Positions 8,694-18,880 are shown, counted from the first letter of the stretch. The stretch is DNA of 64,000 nucleotides from an uncultured Bacteriovoracaceae bacterium (GCA_950054155.1 CATLOT010000001.1:207098-271097); one strand, 5' to 3'. Notes: generated by a model not told the origin, from the sequence alone. Made by a program: numbers and translations.

Positions 8694-11600
8694 ATGAGAA
8701 AGTTAATAGAGTTCTTTCTAGAGCGCTCTCTTTTGGTCAATTTGCTTACTGTGATGATTCTTCTTGTGGGGGGGATTTCACTCTATGGTCTTCAAAAAGA
8801 GACATTCCCATCCGTTGAATTTGATATCATTCTTGTGACGACTGGTTATCCGGGGTCTTCATCAGAGGACGTGGAAAAACTTGTGACGATTCCCCTGGAA
8901 AGAGAGATTAAATCTGTAGATGGGGTTAATGAGTTAAACGCTCTCTCTGCAGAGGGTTCTTCCATTATTTACATGGAAGTTGATGCTGATGCCAATCTTG
9001 ATGACGTATTAGAAGATACTAAGAATGCGATTGATACTGTCGATGATCTACCTGATGATGCAACAGTTCCTATTGTGACCTCTCTTGATAATAAGCAAAG
9101 AGGAATCTTAAGTGTCACCTTAACGGGGCAAGATTATGACTTGCTTAGAGTCACCTCTAAGAGACTTCGTGATCGACTCGAGCGAGTCTCGGGAATCGCC
9201 CAGGTGGAACTTGATGGGTATCGCATTGATGAAGTTCGTATTGAACTTGATCCTCAAAAAATGGCTGAATACGAAGTGACGGTAAGTGAAATTTATCGTG
9301 CCGTTCAGGAGAGAAATCTTAATCTTTCAGGAGGGAATATAAAATCTCCTGAGGGTGATATTATCGTGAGAACGCTTGCCGAGTTTGAATCAACCGAAGA
9401 TATTGAAAATGTTATTATTGTCTCCAATAACTCTGGTCGAAAGGTTGAGCTAAAAAAGGTTGCAGCGGTAAAGAGAGGACCTCGAGAGGAAGGGATCCTT
9501 CAAAGAAGTAATGGTGAGGTCGCGATTTTCCTCAATGTTAAGGCGCGTGAATCAGCTGATATCCTAGATACGACAAATAGCCTAAAGTCTGTAACAGAAG
9601 ATTTTTTTAAAGAAAATAAAGAACTCGGGATAGGATACAAATACACTGATGATTTATCCTATTATGTGAAAAGACGCTTAAGTATCTTAAAGGATAATGG
9701 AATCATGGGAATGATCCTCGTCTTTGTCACCCTTTTGCTCTTTCTCAATGCCCGAACATCATTTATTACTTCAATGGGCGCGCCAATAGCGTTCATGGTC
9801 GCCTTTCTCATTATGGATATGATGGGCTTAAGTGTGAATTTGATCTCAATGTTTGCCCTTATTCTCGTTCTCGGAATGCTTGTTGATGACTCAATTATTG
9901 TTGCTGAATACTATTATCAACAATTAGAGGCAGGGCTTCCTCCCCATGAAGCCGCCCGTAAAGCGGCTTGGAATACGATTAAGCCTGTGACCGCTACGAT
10001 TGCCACCACAATGGTTGCCTTTGGTTCTCTCTTTTTTATGGGAGGAATCATGGGGAAGTTTCTCTGGCCTGTTCCTGCCGTCGTTATTATCTGCTTGCTT
10101 GCCTCTCTTCTTGAGTGCTTCTTCATTCTACCATCGCACTTAGCAGACTTTTGTCGCCTAAGTAAGAAAGAACAAGGCAGACGTTGGTACGATTCTTTAA
10201 CAGACTTCTATGCGGGAATTCTCAAATTCTTTATAAAGAAGCCTTGGATTATTCTAGGATCTTTCTTTTTTATCTTTGTGGGTTCCGTCTTTATGGCAAC
10301 CAAAATGGATTTTGAACTTTTTCCTGGCGATGATGTTCGAACTGTTTTTTTTCAAGTAAAAGGGAAGGTTGGCGCGCCTTTAGAGGAGACTGATAAAGCT
10401 GTAATGAAGCTTGAGGAAATGGTTCTCGAAGAATTAAACCCAAAGGAGCTCGATCAGATTAAAGCACAGGTCGGTGTTTTAAGGGGTGATAATGGCAATA
10501 AGACGGGAAATCACTACGGCTCAATTGTCCTCTATTTAACGCCTCCTGGTGACAGGGAAAGGTCAACGGACGAAATATTGAGTACTCTCACAGAGAAGGG
10601 AAAAAATCTCGTACCGGAATACACAATCACAACCACTAAAATTCAAGGGGGACCTCCTAAGGGCAAGGCGGTTGATATTCAACTCACGAGTGATTCGCTC
10701 GACGAATTGAAAGCGAGCTCTAAGGTGATTCATTCTCTTTTAAGTAAAGAGAAAGGCATACTTGCACCTGAAATCGATTTTGAAGAGGGGAAAGAACAAG
10801 TTGTTCTTGATGTTAATGATGCTGAAGCGAGACGTCTGGGCCTAAGTACTCAGCAAATTGCATTAGAGATAAGGCGTGTTCTCAGTGGTGACTCTGTAAC
10901 AGAAATTCGTGAGTCAGATGAAGATATTGAGATTAAGCTTTTCTTTTCAAGGGCAGCGAGGAGTTCTGTTGATAGTCTTTTGTTACTTAATATCCTTAAT
11001 TCTCAAGGGAGAAGGATTCCTCTTAAGAGAGTTGTAACATTAAAGAAGCAACCAGGCGCTTTTGTTATTCGCAGACTTAATCGTAAGAGGATTATTTCGG
11101 TGACTTCAGATATTGATAAAAAAGTAACCACTCCGATTAAGGTCGCTGCAGATTTTGCTCCTAAGGTAAAAAAAGCGCTTAAGGATTTTCCTTCAGTGGA
11201 TTTTAAGTTTGGTGGTGAAAATGAAGATACTCAAGAGTCTATGTTCAGGCTTTTAAAGTCAGGTGTTCTTGCTCTTGGGGCTATTTTTATTATTTTGGTA
11301 ATTATGTTTAATTCCCTTCTTCACCCCGTAGTTGTTATGTCGGCGATTCCTTTAGGGCTTATAGGAGTAATTTGGACGTTTAAGATTACAGGACATGCCC
11401 TTGGTTTTATGGCACTCATGGGGGTTGTCGCCCTTATTGGAGTTGTTGTGAATGACTCTATTGTTTTAGTAACATTTATAAATGAGAAGGTGGAAGAGTT
11501 AGGTGAAGAGAACTTAGGTCAGGCGGTTTTTGAAGCTTCTAAGGGGAGGTTTCGAGCTGTTATTCTTACTACGGTCACAACAGTAGCTGGCCTTGTTCCC

Positions 11601-11831
11601 ATCGCTCATCCAAGTGTTTCTAAGGTACTTTCTTTTGGTGCTAATACGGACAGTGATCCTTTCTTGCAGCCAATGGCCTTAAGTTTTGCATGGGGGCTAT
11701 TCTTTGCTTCTCTCGTTACTCTCTTCTTTGTTCCTTGTAATTATTTAGTTTTTGAGAGATCGAAGAAGAAAATTAAGGGATTATTGTTACGACTCAAGAG
11801 GGATAAGGAGACGGCCGCATTGAGTGCATAG
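8694..11831 (+). CDS. RND-family efflux pump permease
   Basis: A 1045-residue inner-membrane transporter of the hydrophobe/amphiphile efflux type, normal length. TM1 is near residues 10-30 and two large periplasmic loops follow it and TM7. GMLVDDSIIVAE in TM4 carries the proton-relay Asp pair. GVVVNDSIVLV is the matching segment in the second half, with Asn in place of the first Asp. It expels drugs, detergents or lipids driven by protons. Its last 45 bases overlap the convergent zinc-ribbon gene. The partner adaptor must be encoded elsewhere. Confidence 0.9.
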   Translation: MRKLIEFFLERSLLVNLLTVMILLVGGISLYGLQKETFPSVEFDIILVTTGYPGSSSEDVEKLVTIPLEREIKSVDGVNELNALSAEGSSIIYMEVDADANLDDVLEDTKNAIDTVDDLPDDATVPIVTSLDNKQRGILSVTLTGQDYDLLRVTSKRLRDRLERVSGIAQVELDGYRIDEVRIELDPQKMAEYEVTVSEIYRAVQERNLNLSGGNIKSPEGDIIVRTLAEFESTEDIENVIIVSNNSGRKVELKKVAAVKRGPREEGILQRSNGEVAIFLNVKARESADILDTTNSLKSVTEDFFKENKELGIGYKYTDDLSYYVKRRLSILKDNGIMGMILVFVTLLLFLNARTSFITSMGAPIAFMVAFLIMDMMGLSVNLISMFALILVLGMLVDDSIIVAEYYYQQLEAGLPPHEAARKAAWNTIKPVTATIATTMVAFGSLFFMGGIMGKFLWPVPAVVIICLLASLLECFFILPSHLADFCRLSKKEQGRRWYDSLTDFYAGILKFFIKKPWIILGSFFFIFVGSVFMATKMDFELFPGDDVRTVFFQVKGKVGAPLEETDKAVMKLEEMVLEELNPKELDQIKAQVGVLRGDNGNKTGNHYGSIVLYLTPPGDRERSTDEILSTLTEKGKNLVPEYTITTTKIQGGPPKGKAVDIQLTSDSLDELKASSKVIHSLLSKEKGILAPEIDFEEGKEQVVLDVNDAEARRLGLSTQQIALEIRRVLSGDSVTEIRESDEDIEIKLFFSRAARSSVDSLLLLNILNSQGRRIPLKRVVTLKKQPGAFVIRRLNRKRIISVTSDIDKKVTTPIKVAADFAPKVKKALKDFPSVDFKFGGENEDTQESMFRLLKSGVLALGAIFIILVIMFNSLLHPVVVMSAIPLGLIGVIWTFKITGHALGFMALMGVVALIGVVVNDSIVLVTFINEKVEELGEENLGQAVFEASKGRFRAVILTTVTTVAGLVPIAHPSVSKVLSFGANTDSDPFLQPMALSFAWGLFFASLVTLFFVPCNYLVFERSKKKIKGLLLRLKRDKETAALSA

Positions 11832-12500
11832 CTCATAGCCGGTGGCGGCTTCAACTCTTGATGCAGTCTGAGCGTCGACAATAAAGCGGCACTTTTCACA
11901 GGACTTATTTAGGATTCGAGCAAGAGGAAGATTGAATCGGTGTTTTTTCCTCGCTTCTGAGAAAGTCTGCCAAAGAGAACCTGGCACTTCTTGGCGAAGA
12001 ACCTCAATACGAGCTTCATAGTTAGTGATTTGCTGGCGCTCCTGCCTGGTTTCGATTTCAATCTCAAGATTAATCTCATCAAGAGTTTCTTGAGATCCGC
12101 TAAGAAAGACTTCCTTTCCTTTAATGAGGTTTTCATGCTCTTCAATTTCCTCTAGAAGAGTGAGGATTTTTTCTTGCAGGTCATCCACATTTTCTTGGGA
12201 CAAAGAGCGATCACGCTCAAGAGCTGAAACTTCTTTTTCATTAGTTGCATAGGGAAGATTTTCTTCGGCTTTCGCCAATTTGTTCTCCCAATCAAAGAGT
12301 TCTTTTTCTAGATTTTGAGTAGTCACTTTCTTCTGTGAAACTGAATTGGTCAGGTTTTCGATCTCATCCTGAGCGCGCTTTCTGAGAGCGTTAATATGCT
12401 CAAGGCGACCTTCCTCAGCTGCAATAGCATCGAGATGCTTTTTAATCATATTGTCCAAGGATTGAATTTCTTTGAGGTGGGAAAAGGCGGCGATGCTCAT
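11787..12500 (-). CDS. Zinc-ribbon coiled-coil protein (DUF164/CT398-like)
   Basis: A 237-residue protein: about 180 residues of nearly continuous coiled coil (Glu/Lys/Leu heptads), then a C-terminal ribbon with CEKC and CTQC (C-x2-C ... C-x2-C), as in the C4-type zinc-ribbon family that includes FlgZ/HP0958. Family members bind nucleic acid or act as adaptors, for example with the flagellar sigma-54 system. The function here is not known. The 3' end overlaps the RND gene tail by 45 bases, tail to tail. Confidence 0.8.
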   Translation of the reverse strand: MSIAAFSHLKEIQSLDNMIKKHLDAIAAEEGRLEHINALRKRAQDEIENLTNSVSQKKVTTQNLEKELFDWENKLAKAEENLPYATNEKEVSALERDRSLSQENVDDLQEKILTLLEEIEEHENLIKGKEVFLSGSQETLDEINLEIEIETRQERQQITNYEARIEVLRQEVPGSLWQTFSEARKKHRFNLPLARILNKSCEKCRFIVDAQTASRVEAATGYELCTQCGRLLIPLES

Positions 12501-12582
12501 AGATTACTAGGTTTCCAAATGTTATTATTGATATTCCCTAAGACTAGCAGAAGTTTCTAGGGGCTAAAAGGAGTCTGCACTT

Positions 12583-13575
12583 ATGCGTGGCAATTCTTTC
12601 GGGAAAATGATCTCGATAACTTCATTTGGTGAATCCCACGGTCCCGGTATTGGAGTCGTGGTTGATGGTGTGCCTCCGGGCCTTGATTTTTCACTTGATT
12701 CATTAGCGGCAGAACTAAAAAGACGTGCTCCGGGCCAAGTCGCTGGTACGACAGCGCGAAAAGAAGCTGATCTTCCTGAAGTGCTCTCTGGAGTTTTTGA
12801 AGGTAAAACCTTGGGGACACCAATCGCCGTTCTTATAAGAAATACCAATCAGCGAAGTGGTGATTACGAAAAGTTAAAGTCTGACTATCGGCCAGGTCAT
12901 GCCGATGAAACGACGATGAAAAAATATGGTGTTCGTGATCATCGAGGTGGTGGCCGCTCTTCTGGTAGAGAAACGATTGCTCGCGTGATTGGTGGTTACT
13001 TTGCCAGTCTTGTTATACCCAGTATTGAAGTGAAAGGCTTCATGATGAAAATGGGTCCCTTTGAGACCGAAGAAATTCCCAAAGACTTAAAAGAAGATTT
13101 TTCTCCCTATTACTTTCCCATCAAGGGAAAGGATAAAGAAATTCGCGACTACCTTCTTAATTTAAAAAAAGAAGGAGAAAGTCGTGGTGGTAAGGTAACG
13201 ATTGTTGCGAGAGGTGTGCCTGCGGGATTAGGGGAGCCAGCTTTTGACAAGCTCAAGGCTGATCTTGCTAAATCCCTTCTTTCCATTGGTGCCGTTGTTT
13301 CCTTCAGTTTTGGCCTTGGAGAAAAGATGGCTGACCTCGAGGGAAGTGTTATCTCCCAAGATAGAGCGAGTTTTGGTGGAATTGAAGGGGGGATTTCAAA
13401 TGGAGAGGATATTACTCTTCATGTGACTTTTAAGCCCACTAGTACCGTTGGTGATAAAGCTAAAGAAGGACGTCATGATCCTTGTATTATTCCCCGAGCT
13501 ATTCCCGTCGTTGAAGCCATGGTGAAACTTGTTCTCGCGGACCATTTTTTAAGACAAAGTGCCTATGAATTCTGA
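12583..13575 (+). CDS. aroC: Chorismate synthase AroC
   Basis: Makes chorismate from EPSP with reduced FMN, the last step of the shikimate pathway. The family starts are intact: NSFGKMISITSFGESHGPGIG at residues 4-24, then RRAPGQ, RPGHAD and YGVRDHRGGGRSSGRETIARV (about 113-133). At 330 residues it is at the short end of the family. It is the first of three overlapping aro genes, which matches a pathway operon (aroC-aroB-aroA). The downstream aroB start overlaps its end. Confidence 0.95.
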   Translation: MRGNSFGKMISITSFGESHGPGIGVVVDGVPPGLDFSLDSLAAELKRRAPGQVAGTTARKEADLPEVLSGVFEGKTLGTPIAVLIRNTNQRSGDYEKLKSDYRPGHADETTMKKYGVRDHRGGGRSSGRETIARVIGGYFASLVIPSIEVKGFMMKMGPFETEEIPKDLKEDFSPYYFPIKGKDKEIRDYLLNLKKEGESRGGKVTIVARGVPAGLGEPAFDKLKADLAKSLLSIGAVVSFSFGLGEKMADLEGSVISQDRASFGGIEGGISNGEDITLHVTFKPTSTVGDKAKEGRHDPCIIPRAIPVVEAMVKLVLADHFLRQSAYEF

Positions 13576-14602
13576 AGTTAAAAAAGCCAGCCTAAAAGAA
13601 ATTGCTGAGGCCTTAAGTAAGGTTGAAACTGATACCTTGTTAGTTGTTGTCGATAGTCGAGTTTGGCAACTCTATGGAAAAGATCTCGAAGAGAATATTA
13701 ATAAGGTCCTTGAGGCTAATAAGAAGGTTCTTCTCTATAAAACGCTTGAAGGTGAAGCAACTAAGAGCATGGCCGAATTTGAAAAAGGACTCGAATTCTT
13801 TTTAGAAAAAGGAATTCATCGTAAAAGCCATCTCGTTGCCATTGGTGGCGGAGCTACTAGTGATTTTGCCGGCTTTCTCGCGGCGACTCTCTTAAGAGGC
13901 CTGTCATGGTCTGTTATACCAACAACCTTATTATCAATGGTTGATGCAGGGATCGGTGGGAAGACGGGATTAAATTCCAAAAATGGGAAGAACCTTATCG
14001 GGGCTTTTCATATGCCTGATCATGTTTGGATTAATGAGAGCTTCCTCGAAACGTTGCCTGAAACTGAACTTAACAGTGGAAAGGGAGAGGTTATTAAGTA
14101 TGGCTTTCTCTCTCAGGAAATCGCAGAGCTTCTCAAAGCAAAGAGTGATCTCTCCTCAATAATCGAAGCTTGTGCTCAAAAGAAGGAAGCCATTGTCCAG
14201 GCTGACTTCACAGAGAGAGGAGAGAGAATTTCTCTCAACCTTGGACATACCTTTGGCCATGCTATTGAAAAGATCTATACGATGCCTCATGGTGAGGCCA
14301 TCTTTTGGGGAATGGCACTTATTTTCAAACTCTATGGAACAGAGGAACAGCTCAAGTTATTGAGAACCTTTGAAACAGGGGTAGGTGCAAGCTTCGGTCA
14401 AAGTCCTTGGTTCAACAAGACTTTTCCTGTTGATAAGATTATTGAATATGTCTCAAAAGATAAGAAAGTAAAGTCGAATGGTATCGTTCAAACTGTTACG
14501 ATAAAAGAAGTTGGAAAGTTTGAAACTAAAGAGCGAACCCTAGATGAGATAAGAAAGGAACTTGAAAAGGAAAAAGATGAACTCAGAATCTTCGACTTTT
14601 AA
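13565..14602 (+). CDS. aroB: 3-dehydroquinate synthase AroB
   Basis: Converts DAHP to 3-dehydroquinate, the second shikimate step. Motifs: IGGGATSDFAGFLAATLLRG (NAD-binding, about 95-114), PTTLLSMVDAGIGGKTGLN (about 119-137), GEVIKYG and LNLGHTFGHAIE with the zinc His pair. About 345 residues, normal. ATG 13565 is used; a GTG six bases upstream would add two residues. The start lies inside the last codons of aroC, so translation is coupled. Confidence 0.94.
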   Translation: MNSEVKKASLKEIAEALSKVETDTLLVVVDSRVWQLYGKDLEENINKVLEANKKVLLYKTLEGEATKSMAEFEKGLEFFLEKGIHRKSHLVAIGGGATSDFAGFLAATLLRGLSWSVIPTTLLSMVDAGIGGKTGLNSKNGKNLIGAFHMPDHVWINESFLETLPETELNSGKGEVIKYGFLSQEIAELLKAKSDLSSIIEACAQKKEAIVQADFTERGERISLNLGHTFGHAIEKIYTMPHGEAIFWGMALIFKLYGTEEQLKLLRTFETGVGASFGQSPWFNKTFPVDKIIEYVSKDKKVKSNGIVQTVTIKEVGKFETKERTLDEIRKELEKEKDELRIFDF

Positions 14603-15818
14603 AACTAGTAAGAAGTCCTTTAATAAAGAAATCTCAATACCTTCTTCAAAGTCATATGCAAATCGGTTACTTATACTCGCGGCATTAAATCCAAACGAAA
14701 TAAAGGTGACTAACCTTCCTCTCTCTTCAGACGTAGAGACCATGCTCAGCTGTTTTGAGCAAATAGGGATTGATCTTGAGCGTGTTGGCAATGATGTCAT
14801 TATCCGAAGTCAATTTCCTCAATGTGAGAGAGATGGGGATGAAATAATTGTTTTGGATACTGGTGATGGGGGAACAACTAACCGATTCTTGTTGCCCTTT
14901 CTCGCCTTGGGAAGAAGAGGGTATGAACTAAAGGCCTCAGGACATATGCGACTTCGTCCAATGGAACCGCTTGTTACGGCCATCAGAAGTTGCGGCGTTG
15001 ATATTGATTTTAATCCATCTGATGATCTCAATGAAAAGTGGATAGTTGTAAAAGGCCCGTACCAAAGTAAAACCAGTCTAATTGAAATTGATTGCTCACA
15101 AACGACACAGTTTTTAACGGGCTTATCTCTAGCATTATCGAGATCGAAAATTTCTGTTAAAGAGAAGAATCTTTCAGTTAGTCTTCCTTATTGGCATTTA
15201 ACACAAAACCTCATTGAAACCTCTAGGACTGACACTCGTGTTTATCACAATCCTGTAGATTTCTCATCTTTAAGTTATCCATTAGCACTCGCCGCAGTGG
15301 ATGGAGAAGTTCTCATTACCAATTGCCATGAACCAGATCCAAATCAGGCAGATTCTCAATTTCTCGAAATTCTACGCGACATGGGATCACAGCTCGAGTT
15401 TCAAGAGCGAGGACTCTTTTGTAAAAAGAAGCCGTTAAAGGGGATTTCCTTTGATGGTTCTCAGTGTCCGGACGTTATACCAACCCTGATTTTTGTCTGC
15501 AGTTTTGCTGAAGGGGAAAGCCATCTTAAAAATCTTGAGGTCCTGACTCACAAAGAGTGTGATCGTTTTACAGAGATGGTCAGGATGCTAAAAGCCGCTA
15601 AGGTTGATTTTGATGCCGATTTCAAGAATTACGAATTAATTATTCATGGTAAGGGCTTACCTATTGAGGGTCGGCAATTCAACTTTGATCCTGTGGATGA
15701 TCATCGTATGGTCATGGTGACTTATCTCTTTCAGAGGATTTTAGGTGGTGGGACAATTACTCGTAATGCCCACCACGTGAAAAAATCGTTTGCAAACTTT
15801 TTTGAGACTTTAGCCTAG
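14577..15818 (+). CDS. aroA: EPSP synthase AroA
   Basis: Adds phosphoenolpyruvate to shikimate 3-phosphate. SKSYANRLLILAAL matches the N-terminal SKS...NR signature, DTGDGGTTNRF replaces the usual NAGTA..R loop, and DPVDDHRMVM is the C-terminal catalytic D..DHR segment. The altered GDGGTTNR loop is an uncommon variant of the phosphate/glyphosate-contact region. About 413 residues. ATG 14577 has AAGG upstream and overlaps the aroB end by 26 bases. Its stop overlaps the convergent DUF1854 gene by four bases. Confidence 0.92.
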   Translation: MNSESSTFKTSKKSFNKEISIPSSKSYANRLLILAALNPNEIKVTNLPLSSDVETMLSCFEQIGIDLERVGNDVIIRSQFPQCERDGDEIIVLDTGDGGTTNRFLLPFLALGRRGYELKASGHMRLRPMEPLVTAIRSCGVDIDFNPSDDLNEKWIVVKGPYQSKTSLIEIDCSQTTQFLTGLSLALSRSKISVKEKNLSVSLPYWHLTQNLIETSRTDTRVYHNPVDFSSLSYPLALAAVDGEVLITNCHEPDPNQADSQFLEILRDMGSQLEFQERGLFCKKKPLKGISFDGSQCPDVIPTLIFVCSFAEGESHLKNLEVLTHKECDRFTEMVRMLKAAKVDFDADFKNYELIIHGKGLPIEGRQFNFDPVDDHRMVMVTYLFQRILGGGTITRNAHHVKKSFANFFETLA

Positions 15819-16291
15819 CTCACATAGGGCGAGAGTTCTTTTTGACTATGACCATCGAGTTCTCTCCAGTTGGTGATCCTAAAGAGGTCACCAGCTAGAT
15901 CCTCAATGAGAATCGTTCCATTTTCAAGAACTTCAGGCCAGTCTTCAAGTTTTGTCTGAAATACTCTTAATCCCTGAGAGGTCTCGACCTGAAACCTTCT
16001 TAATTCAACATCTTCTTCAATATTCTTTACATTGATAATATTGAGAACAAATTGAGAGAAGGCGAGCTCTTCCTTAAGAAGAGCCCTGGCTTCAGTATTG
16101 ATCTGCTCAAGATCTTCTATCAAGCAAACTTCATTATCATCCTTATCTCTTAAGGATAAGAATTGACCTGGTGTAGTCCAGGGGAAGCATTGCTTGAGAA
16201 AAACCTCAACTTCTCTTTCACCGTATTTAAGGCAAAGTATTCCGTTTTCTTGTCGCCATAATGTTAATGGCATATTCTTTTGCGCTTTCAT
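15815..16291 (-). CDS. DUF1854 protein, ABC-exporter partner
   Basis: A 158-residue soluble protein with no signal peptide, rich in acidic and beta-forming stretches (RRFQVETSQGLRVFQTKLEDWPE, LIEDLAGDLFRI). From memory these match the DUF1854 family, usually encoded beside an ABC exporter, including near cyanophycin genes in some proteobacteria. Its role is not established. It is the last gene of the leftward cluster (small peptide ORF, 83-residue protein, ABC exporter), 23 bases after the ABC gene. No cyanophycin synthetase is visible in this window. Confidence 0.7.
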   Translation of the reverse strand: MKAQKNMPLTLWRQENGILCLKYGEREVEVFLKQCFPWTTPGQFLSLRDKDDNEVCLIEDLEQINTEARALLKEELAFSQFVLNIINVKNIEEDVELRRFQVETSQGLRVFQTKLEDWPEVLENGTILIEDLAGDLFRITNWRELDGHSQKELSPYVS

Positions 16292-16314
16292 TATTCCTCC
16301 TTTATGACTCTTTT

Positions 16315-18615
16315 CTAAAGAGCATATTCTTCAGCCATCTCCCTTTGCATGCGATGAAGCTTTGAGTAAGCACCATCCTCATCGGAAAGAAGATCTGCAT
16401 GGCTTCCCATCTCTTCGATATTTCCTTTACCAATAACAAAGATCCGGTCCGCTTTTCTTAGCGTCGAAAGTCTGTGAGCTACAGCAAATACCGTTCGTCC
16501 TTCAATAAGACGATCGAGTGCATCCTGAATCTTGCGCTCTGTCTCTGTATCAACAGCAGAAGTCGCTTCATCAAGAATAAGGATGCGAGGGTTTGCTAGT
16601 ACGGCTCTTGCAATGCTTATTCTTTGCCTTTCTCCACCACTTAAAGTGTGTCCTCTTTCTCCAATGACGGTGTCATAGCCAAGAGAGAGTTTACCGATGA
16701 AATTATGAGCGTTGGCGATTTTAGCCGCTTCAATAATTTCACTTCTCGTCGCTTCGGGCACACCATAGGCGATATTGTCCATGATGCTTCCGTGAAAGAG
16801 ATAGGGTTCTTGAAGAACCATACCCACTTGTCGACGATAGCTGCCAAGTTCGAGTTCTTTGAGCTCCTGACCATCGATAAGGATCTTTCCCGCTTGAGCG
16901 TCATAGAATCGAGCAATCAATTTCGTGATTGTCGATTTCCCGCCACCGCTTGAACCCACTAAACCGATCATTTCTCCAGGCTGAACCTTAAAGCTAAGGT
17001 CTTGAAGAATTGGTCTTACGCCATCGTAGCTAAAGAAAACATTTCTAAACTCCACACTTCCTTTCACCTCTTCAAGTCGAATCGGATTCTCTTGATTCTC
17101 AACAGTTGCCTTAGTGTCAAGAATCTCAAAAATTCGATAAGCTGAAGAAAGGGCTCTATTAAGCATTCTTGCAACTTGTCCTAAAACCTCAATAGGAGCC
17201 GAAAACATTGTCATATATAAGAGAAACGAAACAAATGTTCCTGCACTCAAATTGCCATCCTCTGCAATAAGGCGTGGCATGGCAAAACACCAAACAGCGA
17301 GAAGGATCATCTGAAATGAGAGCATGAGAAGTGGCCAAAACTTGGTCCATTCATCATGAATATTATTAAACTCATTGGCGACTTTCTCGTTTCGGTCGTT
17401 AAATCTCGCTTTCTCTTTTTCCTCTTGGTTAAAGGCCTTTACGACTTGTATTCCCGGAATCGTATCTGAGAGTACAGCTGTAACATTCGACCACTTCCTC
17501 CACGCCTTCAAAAAGAGCCGCTTCATTTTCTCCCCATGAGCATAAATACTATAAAGGAGTGCAGGCACAGGAAGGGCGAGGATTAATCCAAGCTGCCAAT
17601 CCAAGGCAATGAGAACAACAGACAGGCCCATCAACGTAATGAGAGCTATCCCTGTTTCCACCACACCAAAGGCCACAAAGTCCCAGATGCGATCCGTGTC
17701 GGAGCTTACTCGGCTAATAATGGAACCCGTTTGCTTGCGGGAGAAAAAGTCCATGCTCAGTGTTTGTAAGTGAGCGTAGAGCTCTCGACGTAGATCAAAA
17801 GCAACTTTTTCGCCCAAAATACTCATCTTATTAAGGCGAATGTAAATAAATAGCTCGCGCAATAAGTAGGTTACCCCAAGCGTACCAACCATTATCCAAC
17901 CAAGGGTGCTCGCCTCATTAAAACTCAGTTTACCATCTTGAAAAGGTCTCACGACCTGGTCTATCAGGCGCCCCGAAATATAAGGCGGCGCTAAGCTCAC
18001 AAGTGTTGTAGCCACAGCACCACTCGTTCCCAAGAATAACTCTTTCTTATAGGGCCCGAGATAGGAGAGAAGACGTGTTAACGTTTTAGCGTTTTCACTT
18101 GTAACACTATTTTGTGCCTCAACTACGGGCTTCATGACAGACTCTTGGTAAATCGAGTCAGCGTTCTCTTGGCCTCCGAGTAAATTCTGGGTCATCTCTT
18201 GAAACTGGCTTTCTTTAGCATTTTCACAGAGAAACTTAATATGACCCATAATGACTTTCTGGCGATGAGTGAACTGAACCCTCGCCAAAGCCTTTTTGTC
18301 ATGGGCTTCGATGAAGACCAAGCTCGAGCAGGAGAGAGAGCGTTGTTCTCTCACTTCAGCGATTCGATTTAATTCAAATCGTGAAGTGATGAGAAAGGAG
18401 CCACTCCGTTCAGCCATGATTGTTACATAACTCTCTGTAATAATAAGCCAGTGTTCACAGAATTTGAGTTGCTCATCAAGGTCAATGAGAGAGTAGAGAA
18501 GGATTCTTCCCTTATCCTCAGTGGCAAGGAGCTCTTTAGCTGTTGCTGGTAAGGCGTCTCTTTGACCGAGATAGCGGTTAATAAATTTTTTCGTTTGTTC
18601 ATTTTGTATATTCAT
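16315..18615 (-). CDS. ABC exporter (TMD-NBD) with long N-terminal domain
   Basis: A 766-residue half-transporter. The last about 580 residues are a standard exporter: six TM helices, Walker A GLVGSSGGGKST, signature LSGGERQR, Walker B ILILDEATSAVD and the H-loop in FAVAHRLSTL. The first about 180 residues are an extra cytoplasmic domain with no C39 peptidase motif, so precursor cleavage is not evident. It starts at ATG 18615 after TGAGGAAA, 13 bases behind the 83-residue gene. With the DUF1854 gene it forms a tight unit. The cargo is unknown; a peptide is possible given the small ORF upstream. Confidence 0.88.
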   Translation of the reverse strand: MNIQNEQTKKFINRYLGQRDALPATAKELLATEDKGRILLYSLIDLDEQLKFCEHWLIITESYVTIMAERSGSFLITSRFELNRIAEVREQRSLSCSSLVFIEAHDKKALARVQFTHRQKVIMGHIKFLCENAKESQFQEMTQNLLGGQENADSIYQESVMKPVVEAQNSVTSENAKTLTRLLSYLGPYKKELFLGTSGAVATTLVSLAPPYISGRLIDQVVRPFQDGKLSFNEASTLGWIMVGTLGVTYLLRELFIYIRLNKMSILGEKVAFDLRRELYAHLQTLSMDFFSRKQTGSIISRVSSDTDRIWDFVAFGVVETGIALITLMGLSVVLIALDWQLGLILALPVPALLYSIYAHGEKMKRLFLKAWRKWSNVTAVLSDTIPGIQVVKAFNQEEKEKARFNDRNEKVANEFNNIHDEWTKFWPLLMLSFQMILLAVWCFAMPRLIAEDGNLSAGTFVSFLLYMTMFSAPIEVLGQVARMLNRALSSAYRIFEILDTKATVENQENPIRLEEVKGSVEFRNVFFSYDGVRPILQDLSFKVQPGEMIGLVGSSGGGKSTITKLIARFYDAQAGKILIDGQELKELELGSYRRQVGMVLQEPYLFHGSIMDNIAYGVPEATRSEIIEAAKIANAHNFIGKLSLGYDTVIGERGHTLSGGERQRISIARAVLANPRILILDEATSAVDTETERKIQDALDRLIEGRTVFAVAHRLSTLRKADRIFVIGKGNIEEMGSHADLLSDEDGAYSKLHRMQREMAEEYAL

Positions 18616-18628
18616 AATTTCCTCATTC

Positions 18629-18880
18629 TTATTTTAGTAAATGGTGACTTGGGGGATGCATCGATGCCATGATCAGCGCTCTCTTTTCAAGAGGACTGAC
18701 TTCTCGGCTACGATCAGGTCCAATTTTTTCATAAAGTTTTGGAGACTCTAGAAACCACCAGAGAAATCGACCAGCTCTCTTAGCGCTTGCTCCAATAGGT
18801 TTGAAGCTATGGCGAAGGCTTATGGCCAATCTTCTTAATTCTTCTTCTAATTCAAATATTTCTAAACTGTTTTTAAACAT
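18629..18880 (-). CDS. Small basic protein of the peptide/ABC cluster
   Basis: An 83-residue protein of unknown family, with an acidic helical start (LEIFELEEELRRLAISLRHSF) and a Trp/Phe-rich middle (RAGRFLWWFLESPKLYEKI). It has no signal peptide. The start ATG 18880 is preceded by TTAGGAG at a good distance. It lies between the 42-residue ORF and the ABC exporter, all leftward. It could be an accessory, chaperone or immunity factor of the exported product, which is inference from position only. Confidence 0.65.
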   Translation of the reverse strand: MFKNSLEIFELEEELRRLAISLRHSFKPIGASAKRAGRFLWWFLESPKLYEKIGPDRSREVSPLEKRALIMASMHPPSHHLLK

